Shown piece by piece: positions 8,717 to 11,969 of a stretch of DNA of 11,969 bases. This stretch comes from Gemmatimonadaceae bacterium (GTDB lineage Bacteria; Gemmatimonadota; Gemmatimonadetes; Gemmatimonadales; Gemmatimonadaceae): positions 1-11,969 of the forward strand of contig JANYKY010000084.1 of the NCBI GenBank assembly GCA_025357975.1. Reading direction: 5' to 3'. The notes beneath the pieces are model-generated. The model was not told where the DNA came from. It searched no databases and worked only from the letters and a program-made list of their open reading frames with translations. The stretch's first letter is position 1, and each line of letters opens with the position of its first letter. The position numbers were made by a program, and so were the translations under genes.

Positions 8717-8730
8717 TGTCCTAGTCTCCT
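8703..8730 (-). promoter_or_regulatory. Two candidate ribosome binding sites deciding a UUG start
   Basis: No ATG or GTG is available at the front of the exported TPR gene. AGGAG at 8730-8726 sits 9 bases before TTG at 8716. A second, AAGGAG at 8708-8703, sits 7 bases before an in-frame TTG at 8695. Either would give a working signal peptide: the second start drops seven residues. The second has the more typical spacing; the first has the longer basic n-region. Confidence 0.6.
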
Positions 8731-8737
8731 AAAACGT

Positions 8738-8755
8738 GTGTGAACATCTGTACAC
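8738..8755. repeat. Imperfect 18-bp palindrome upstream of the exported TPR gene
   Basis: GTGTGAACATCTGTACAC matches its own reverse complement at 12 of 18 positions, including four bases at each end. It lies about 20 bp upstream of the TTG start and 27 bp beyond the tRNA-Val end. It could be an operator for a dimeric repressor, but a chance palindrome of this quality is quite possible. Confidence 0.25.
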
Positions 8756-8781
8756 TAATATCGCCCTGCGGGTCCAGAAAA

Positions 8782-8855
8782 TGAGCGAGGAGGGACTCGA
8801 ACCCCCGACATCCTGCGTGTAAGGCAGGCGCTCTAACCAACTGAGCTACTCGCCC
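8782..8855 (-). tRNA. tRNA-Val (anticodon UAC)
   Basis: A complete 74-nt cloverleaf can be folded. The acceptor stem GGGCGAG (8855-8849) pairs with CTCGCTC (8789-8783) with a single G-U pair, and the discriminator is A at 8782. The D arm contains AGCTCAGTTGGTTAGAGC. The anticodon arm is CCTGC-CTTACAC-GCAGG, giving TAC, which reads valine codons. The T arm contains GGTTCGAGTCC. CCA is not encoded. No terminator-like hairpin with a T-tract follows before the TPR gene, and no convincing promoter of its own was seen, so it may be processed from the transcript of the membrane-protein gene 19 bp upstream. Confidence 0.97.
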
Positions 8856-8874
8856 GATGCAATCGAGAGCGGCC

Positions 8875-9075
8875 CTACTTCAGAATGGCGATTGGAACGA
8901 GAACGCAGTATCCGAGCACGAGCAAAACAGGGGCAATGGTAGTGCCGCCGCGAGCAAGATCGGCGAATCCCAAGGCAATTGTGACGAGCGCTACAGCCCA
9001 TAACGCGATTGAGCGGCTCCGCGAGCGCGTTCCGATAAATGAGGTCTGTGCCTTTTCCGCTTCTGATTCGGCCAT
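8875..9075 (-). CDS. Small two-helix membrane protein
   Basis: The 66-residue product has a polar N-terminus of about 20 residues and two hydrophobic segments, about 22-38 and 45-64, joined by a short turn with ARGGTT at 41-46. The pattern (short polar tail, helix, G-rich turn, APVLLVLGY, second helix) recalls the DUF3098 type of small membrane proteins, which is only a weak resemblance. Function is unknown. The ATG at 9075 has no Shine-Dalgarno before it, but a good sigma70-type promoter ends 8 bp upstream, which supports this start and leaderless translation. A 96-residue frame on the same strand (9136-8846) runs into the tRNA gene, is basic and cysteine-rich and was rejected. The stop lies 19 bp before tRNA-Val. 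Confidence 0.75.
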   Translation of the reverse strand: MAESEAEKAQTSFIGTRSRSRSIALWAVALVTIALGFADLARGGTTIAPVLLVLGYCVLVPIAILK

Positions 9076-9083
9076 GGAGCGGT

Positions 9084-9112
9084 AGTGTAGAGGTACATGA
9101 AAACCGTGTCAA
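9084..9112 (-). promoter_or_regulatory. Sigma70-type promoter for the small membrane protein and tRNA-Val
   Basis: Reading the minus strand, TTGACA (9112-9107) is a perfect -35 hexamer. It is followed by a 17-base spacer and TACACT (9089-9084), four of six matches to TATAAT. Eight bases separate the -10 box from the ATG at 9075, so transcription should begin at or within a few bases of the start codon. This is the strongest promoter pattern in the window. Confidence 0.7.
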
Positions 9113-9114
9113 GC

Positions 9115-9134
9115 GCACCGGACCGTGCCGGTGC
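9115..9134. repeat. Perfect 7-bp inverted repeat (hairpin)
   Basis: GCACCGG (9115-9121) and CCGGTGC (9128-9134) form a perfect seven-pair GC-rich stem around a six-base loop. It lies 35 bp after the stop of the TPR gene and 2 bp upstream of the -35 box at 9112. It may act as a weak terminator for the che operon, but no T-tract follows directly on the minus strand (a TTTT comes about ten bases on). An operator for the promoter beside it is the other option. Confidence 0.5.
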
Positions 9135-9141
9135 ACCTATC

Positions 9142-9147
9142 ATTATA
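9142..9147 (-). promoter_or_regulatory. Isolated TATAAT -10-like box
   Basis: The minus strand carries a perfect TATAAT in an AT-rich patch upstream of the hairpin. At 16 to 18 bases upstream no hexamer resembles TTGACA, and there is no extended -10 TG. A transcript from here would start with the hairpin at 9115-9134. It could be a second, weaker promoter or just AT-rich intergenic sequence. Confidence 0.25.
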
Positions 9148-9169
9148 TCTTAATGTTGTAACGAACGGC

Positions 9170-9814
9170 TCAGCTGAAGCTGCGCGGCTCCTGGCCGGCA
9201 AGCGATTGCCTCACGGCCTCGGCGCACCTTCTGCCCCAGACATTGAAGCGATTGGAGGCCTGGCCGAGCCGCCAGGTCTTGTGCGCGCTCTCGATCTCTC
9301 CCACCGCGAACTGGACACGGCCAAGCTCGTAATACGCTTCGATGAAATTTGGGGCCAGCGAGATAGTCTTTTTAAAACATCGCTCCGCCTCGACGATGTC
9401 GCGCTGACAGCCGTGAAAGATTCCCAGATAGAACCAGCCGTACAGCGCTGCCTTGGGATCCCGGACCTGCAAAGAAGCACGCGTGAGATGATCGTGCGCC
9501 TCTCGCAACAGTCCCTTTCTGAGGCAGACGTAGCCGAGGCTCGCGCGCGCCAGCCCATTCATCGAATCTTCGGCGAGAACCGAGTCGAGTGTCGCGAGGG
9601 CATCGTCGTAGTTGCTCTGTCGCATATGCGCCCAACCCAGCAGTGAACGCCCGCGATGATCGCTAGGTGCAAGCAGCACTGCGGTTTCGAGAGCGGACTG
9701 CGCAGCCTTGAAATCCCCCTGCGCGATGAGATTCCAGCCTTTTTCGATAAACGTCGAAGCTCCGAGGTGATCTTCACGCAGCGTACGTGGCAATGCTGAC
9801 CGAGCTGGCGTCAT
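9170..9814 (-). CDS. Cytoplasmic TPR-repeat protein coupled to cheB
   Basis: The 214-residue product is built almost wholly of tetratricopeptide-like helical pairs. About five can be drawn, roughly 21-52, 55-86, 88-119, 125-156 and 158-190, with recognisable cores such as GWNLIAQGDFKAAQSALETA, LGWAHMRQSNYDDAL and YYELGRVQFAVGEIESA. No signal peptide or membrane segment is seen, so it is probably cytoplasmic. TPR domains bind other proteins; here a partner in the chemosensory pathway is an inference from position only. The ATG at 9814 overlaps the cheB stop (ATGA, 4 bp) and lacks a ribosome binding site, which points to coupled translation. No specific gene name can be given. Confidence 0.88.
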   Translation of the reverse strand: MTPARSALPRTLREDHLGASTFIEKGWNLIAQGDFKAAQSALETAVLLAPSDHRGRSLLGWAHMRQSNYDDALATLDSVLAEDSMNGLARASLGYVCLRKGLLREAHDHLTRASLQVRDPKAALYGWFYLGIFHGCQRDIVEAERCFKKTISLAPNFIEAYYELGRVQFAVGEIESAHKTWRLGQASNRFNVWGRRCAEAVRQSLAGQEPRSFS

Positions 9815-10884
9815 GCGACGGCCTGACGAGTCTGAAGGAGATCCGCGACGGCAGCGCCGACCAGGCGCGGAGCGACAACCCTGTCCGCCCCGGCTGTGGC
9901 AAGGGCTGATCGCGGCATTCCGTAAATGATGGAGCTCGCGCGATCCTGAACGATTGCGCCCCCGCCCATCTCTCTCACGGTACGAAGCCCGTCAGAGCCA
10001 TCTCGGCCCATGCCCGTCAACACTACGCCGACGAGACTGCCGCCAAATACGCGTGAGGCGCTGATAAACAGCGGATCGGCGGATGGCCGAACCCCGCATA
10101 TCGCCGGCCCCGCATCGGTTCGAATGCGAGCGTTCCCGGCGCGCCCCTGGACAGTCATGTGAAGATTTCCCGGCGCGAGGTAAATGTGCCTCGACATTAT
10201 TTTCTCTCCGTCGCGCGCCACCGTTACAGGCAACGTGCCGAGTTGAGAAAGCCGTTTGGCAAGCGACTCCAGGAAGTCTGTCGGCATGTGCTGGACGATC
10301 AGGATGGCCGCGTCGAGCCAGTCTGGGATGCACGACACAACATCTGCAAGCGCCTTGGGCCCACCGGTCGACGCGGCGATAACGACGGCAGACACTGCCG
10401 GGCCGGGCGGAATTTCAGGTCGGTCAACCGGGAGTTCCCTTAGCGCGGGAGGCGGCACTCGCGCCGGCTGGTGCGCACGGACCGACGATGCGGCCGCCAG
10501 TGCGCGGAGCAGCTCGGCGCGCACAACTACAAGATCGACGCTCACTGGCCCGGACGGCTTACGAACAAAATCAATCGCGCCGAGCTCGAGCGCGCGAATT
10601 GTCAGCGAGTTGTCCAGGTCGGATCCCGCCGCGCTGAGCATCACCACCGGTCGCGGCATTTCCGACATTATTCGAGAGAGCGCGGCAAGCCCGTCCATTC
10701 CCGGCATCTCGATGTCGAGCGTCACTATGTCGGGACGAAGTGAGCGAATCTTCTGCAGTGCCTCGGCGCCGTCGCGAGCTGTCCCCACCACCAGAAACTC
10801 TGGGCGGGTCTCAACTATATCAGTGATGAGCTTGCGCATGAACGCGCTGTCATCGACTACAAGAACTCGCTTTGACTGACGCAA
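9811..10884 (-). CDS. cheB: CheB, chemoreceptor glutamate methylesterase/glutamine deamidase
   Basis: CheB removes methyl groups from chemoreceptor glutamates when phosphorylated by CheA, resetting receptor sensitivity. It has 357 residues. The N-terminal receiver domain (about 6-125) has the acidic pair D11-D12, the phosphoacceptor D57 in VTLDIEMPGMDG and K109 in FVRKP. A Pro/Ala-rich linker (about 130-165) leads to the methylesterase domain (about 166-350) with catalytic S172 in ASTGGPKAL, H199 in VQHMP and D295 in TGMGRDGSDG. All three catalytic residues are present. The start is TTG at 10884, just before KRVLVVDD; no ATG or GTG is in frame between the cheR stop and this point. It lies 20 bp after cheR and overlaps the next TPR gene by 4 bp. 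Confidence 0.97.
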   Translation of the reverse strand: MRQSKRVLVVDDSAFMRKLITDIVETRPEFLVVGTARDGAEALQKIRSLRPDIVTLDIEMPGMDGLAALSRIMSEMPRPVVMLSAAGSDLDNSLTIRALELGAIDFVRKPSGPVSVDLVVVRAELLRALAAASSVRAHQPARVPPPALRELPVDRPEIPPGPAVSAVVIAASTGGPKALADVVSCIPDWLDAAILIVQHMPTDFLESLAKRLSQLGTLPVTVARDGEKIMSRHIYLAPGNLHMTVQGRAGNARIRTDAGPAICGVRPSADPLFISASRVFGGSLVGVVLTGMGRDGSDGLRTVREMGGGAIVQDRASSIIYGMPRSALATAGADRVVAPRLVGAAVADLLQTRQAVA

Positions 10885-10904
10885 TGAATCCGTTTGGTTG
10901 CGGC

Positions 10905-11732
10905 CTACAGGCGGCGGAAAATCCTTTCTCGAGAGCTGACGGGCGCGAACATGTCGCGCGATTTTCCGAGCAGTGTCTCTACTTTCCCTAAGACGAGGAA
11001 CCCACCCGGCAGCAACAGATCGTGGAAGCGATCAAACAGTCTTTCCTGGGTTTCACGCGTGAAGTAGATGATGACGTTTCGGCACACGATCATCTGCAGG
11101 CGGCCGCTCGGCTCGTCGCCGTCGAGCAAATCGCGGCGCTCAAACGTCACAAGGTTGCGAATCTCCGGAGAAACGGAGTACAGACCGTTCTCGAGTGGAA
11201 AGTATTTTTCGCGGACAGCTGGCGACGTATCGGAGAAGGCGGCAGCCGCATATCGACCACGACTTGCCACAGCGACGGATTCACGATCGATGTCACTGCC
11301 GATAATTCGCAGACGGTCCAATGTGGCCTGATCTCCGTTAGCTGAGGCGTATTCGCGGCAAAGCACGGCGAGGGAATAAGCTTCCTCGCCAGTCGCGCAA
11401 CCTGCGCTCCAGATTCTAATGAGAGGCGACGCGACCGCCCAGAGATCCGGAACCACTTTGGCGGCGATGCACGCGAAGGTCTCGGGGTTTCGGAAGAACT
11501 TCGACACGTTGATAGTGAGCGCGTCGACGAGCCGGTCGTACTCCTTCTCGTCGGTGTCGAGGATTCCTGCGTACTGCGCGTAGCTCGTCGCCCCGCGAGC
11601 GCGCATGCGAACCGAAATCCTTCGCCGCAGGCAAGTGTCTTTGTAGTTCCAGCAGCGAAATTTTCTCTCTCGCTCGATTTTGCGGCAGAGCGCCAGGAAA
11701 CCCTGCTCGTCAGCGGGCGGAGCTGCCTGCAC
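10905..11732 (-). CDS. cheR: CheR, chemoreceptor glutamate O-methyltransferase
   Basis: CheR transfers methyl groups from SAM to receptor glutamates, opposing CheB. From GTG at 11732 it has 275 residues, close to the family size. A helical N-terminal domain (about 8-60) is followed by the SAM-dependent domain. Seen: NVSKFFRNPETF at 75-86, IWSAGCATGEEAYSLA at 107-122 (SAM motif I), IGSDID at 144-149, VCRNVIIYF at 216-224, and LVLGKVETL at 246-254, where most CheR proteins have LGHSE. The frame is open to 11870, but the extra N-terminal part (arginine-rich, not CheR-like) overlaps the upstream TPR gene; the GTG leaves a 23-bp overlap. No strong Shine-Dalgarno is seen before either start, so the start is the uncertain point. 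The MCP, CheA and CheW genes are not in the window. Confidence 0.95.
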   Translation of the reverse strand: MQAAPPADEQGFLALCRKIERERKFRCWNYKDTCLRRRISVRMRARGATSYAQYAGILDTDEKEYDRLVDALTINVSKFFRNPETFACIAAKVVPDLWAVASPLIRIWSAGCATGEEAYSLAVLCREYASANGDQATLDRLRIIGSDIDRESVAVASRGRYAAAAFSDTSPAVREKYFPLENGLYSVSPEIRNLVTFERRDLLDGDEPSGRLQMIVCRNVIIYFTRETQERLFDRFHDLLLPGGFLVLGKVETLLGKSRDMFAPVSSRERIFRRL

Positions 11733-11969
11733 TCGCGATCGCTGCTCGTGTATATGCGGCTTGCGCCTCCTCTGCCCGACCCTGGCGGCCGAACGAGTCT
11801 CCAAGATTCCGGAACAACTGTGGCATCGCGCAATCTGTCTGCGCGGCGCGCTCGACCGACCGGTGCGCATCTTCGAAATTCCCGGACGCTTCCTGCGCCA
11901 CGGATAAATTATTCAGGAGAACCGCGGACGAGGGATACACCTGCACTCCTTCTGCGAGAACGGCGGCGG
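11710..11969 (-). CDS. TPR-repeat protein (partial; N-terminus off the right edge)
   Basis: Only the last 85 residues are in the window. The frame is open to the right edge and ends with TGA at 11712-11710. It shows two tetratricopeptide-type helical pairs, with PSSAVLLNNLSVAQEASGNFEDA and then PQLFRNLGDSFGRQGRAEEA patterns. The typical LxxxxxxxGxxxxA spacing is clear. The gene overlaps the chosen cheR start by 23 bp. Proteins in which TPRs are fused to or sit next to CheR are known, so it may be a partner of CheR, but the rest of the gene is needed. The internal GTG at 11946 is not the true start because the TPR pattern continues upstream of it. Confidence 0.85.
   Translation of the reverse strand, partial: AAVLAEGVQVYPSSAVLLNNLSVAQEASGNFEDAHRSVERAAQTDCAMPQLFRNLGDSFGRQGRAEEAQAAYTRAAIASAGSSAR

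Noticed and set aside
8763-8776. Small CCC-TGC-GGG hairpin after the tRNA as a terminator
   Set aside because: The stem is only three pairs with a three-base loop and has no T-tract.
8846-9136. 96-residue frame on the minus strand over the small membrane gene and into the tRNA
   Set aside because: It is rich in Arg, Cys and His, covers the start of tRNA-Val and shows no family pattern; the two-helix frame fits better.
10256-10879. 207-residue plus-strand frame inside cheB
   Set aside because: It is antisense to CheB and Ser/Arg/Thr-rich low-complexity sequence, typical of a shadow frame.
11733-11870. Upstream extension of the cheR frame
   Set aside because: It overlaps the clear TPR frame and has no CheR-like sequence.

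Overview
The window is a compact, almost entirely minus-strand block of a high-GC bacterial chromosome. The genes run right to left. The order rsmH-ftsL-ftsI-murE-murF-mraY is the standard division and cell wall (dcw) cluster. MurE has the DNPR motif of meso-diaminopimelate-adding enzymes, and the division transpeptidase carries a C-terminal PASTA domain. Together with the exported TPR protein in front of rsmH and the TPR-cheR-cheB-TPR group, this fits a Gram-negative-type environmental bacterium. Gemmatimonadota is my best guess, but that is an inference from style, not from a marker gene.

Layout from the right edge: (1) 11969-9170 holds the C-terminal end of a TPR protein, a CheR methyltransferase, a CheB methylesterase and a second TPR protein. 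They overlap or sit 20 bp apart, so they look like one operon, the tail of a chemosensory gene set continuing beyond the right edge. (2) 9169-9076 is a 94-bp gap with a perfect 7-bp inverted repeat and a good sigma70-type promoter (TTGACA, 17 bp, TACACT). (3) 9075-8782 is a 66-residue two-helix membrane protein followed 19 bp later by tRNA-Val(UAC). The promoter is so close to the ATG that the mRNA should be leaderless or nearly so. (4) 8716-7004 is an exported 570-residue TPR protein with a UUG start. (5) 7007-1 is the dcw cluster, every gene of which overlaps the next.

How they work together: RsmH methylates 16S rRNA. FtsL and FtsI are parts of the septal synthase complex. MurE and MurF complete the UDP-MurNAc-pentapeptide, and MraY loads it onto undecaprenyl phosphate to give lipid I. 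CheR and CheB set the methylation level of chemoreceptors.

I do not see a mobile element, CRISPR array, defence system or a clearly new multi-gene system here. The more unusual points are the exported TPR gene translationally joined to the front of rsmH where mraZ often lies, the probable leaderless membrane-protein/tRNA transcript, and the TPR genes flanking cheR-cheB. No stretch over 300 bp lacks a gene. Most lines of non-coding space are the 94-bp gap at 9076-9169 and the 65-bp gap at 8717-8781.
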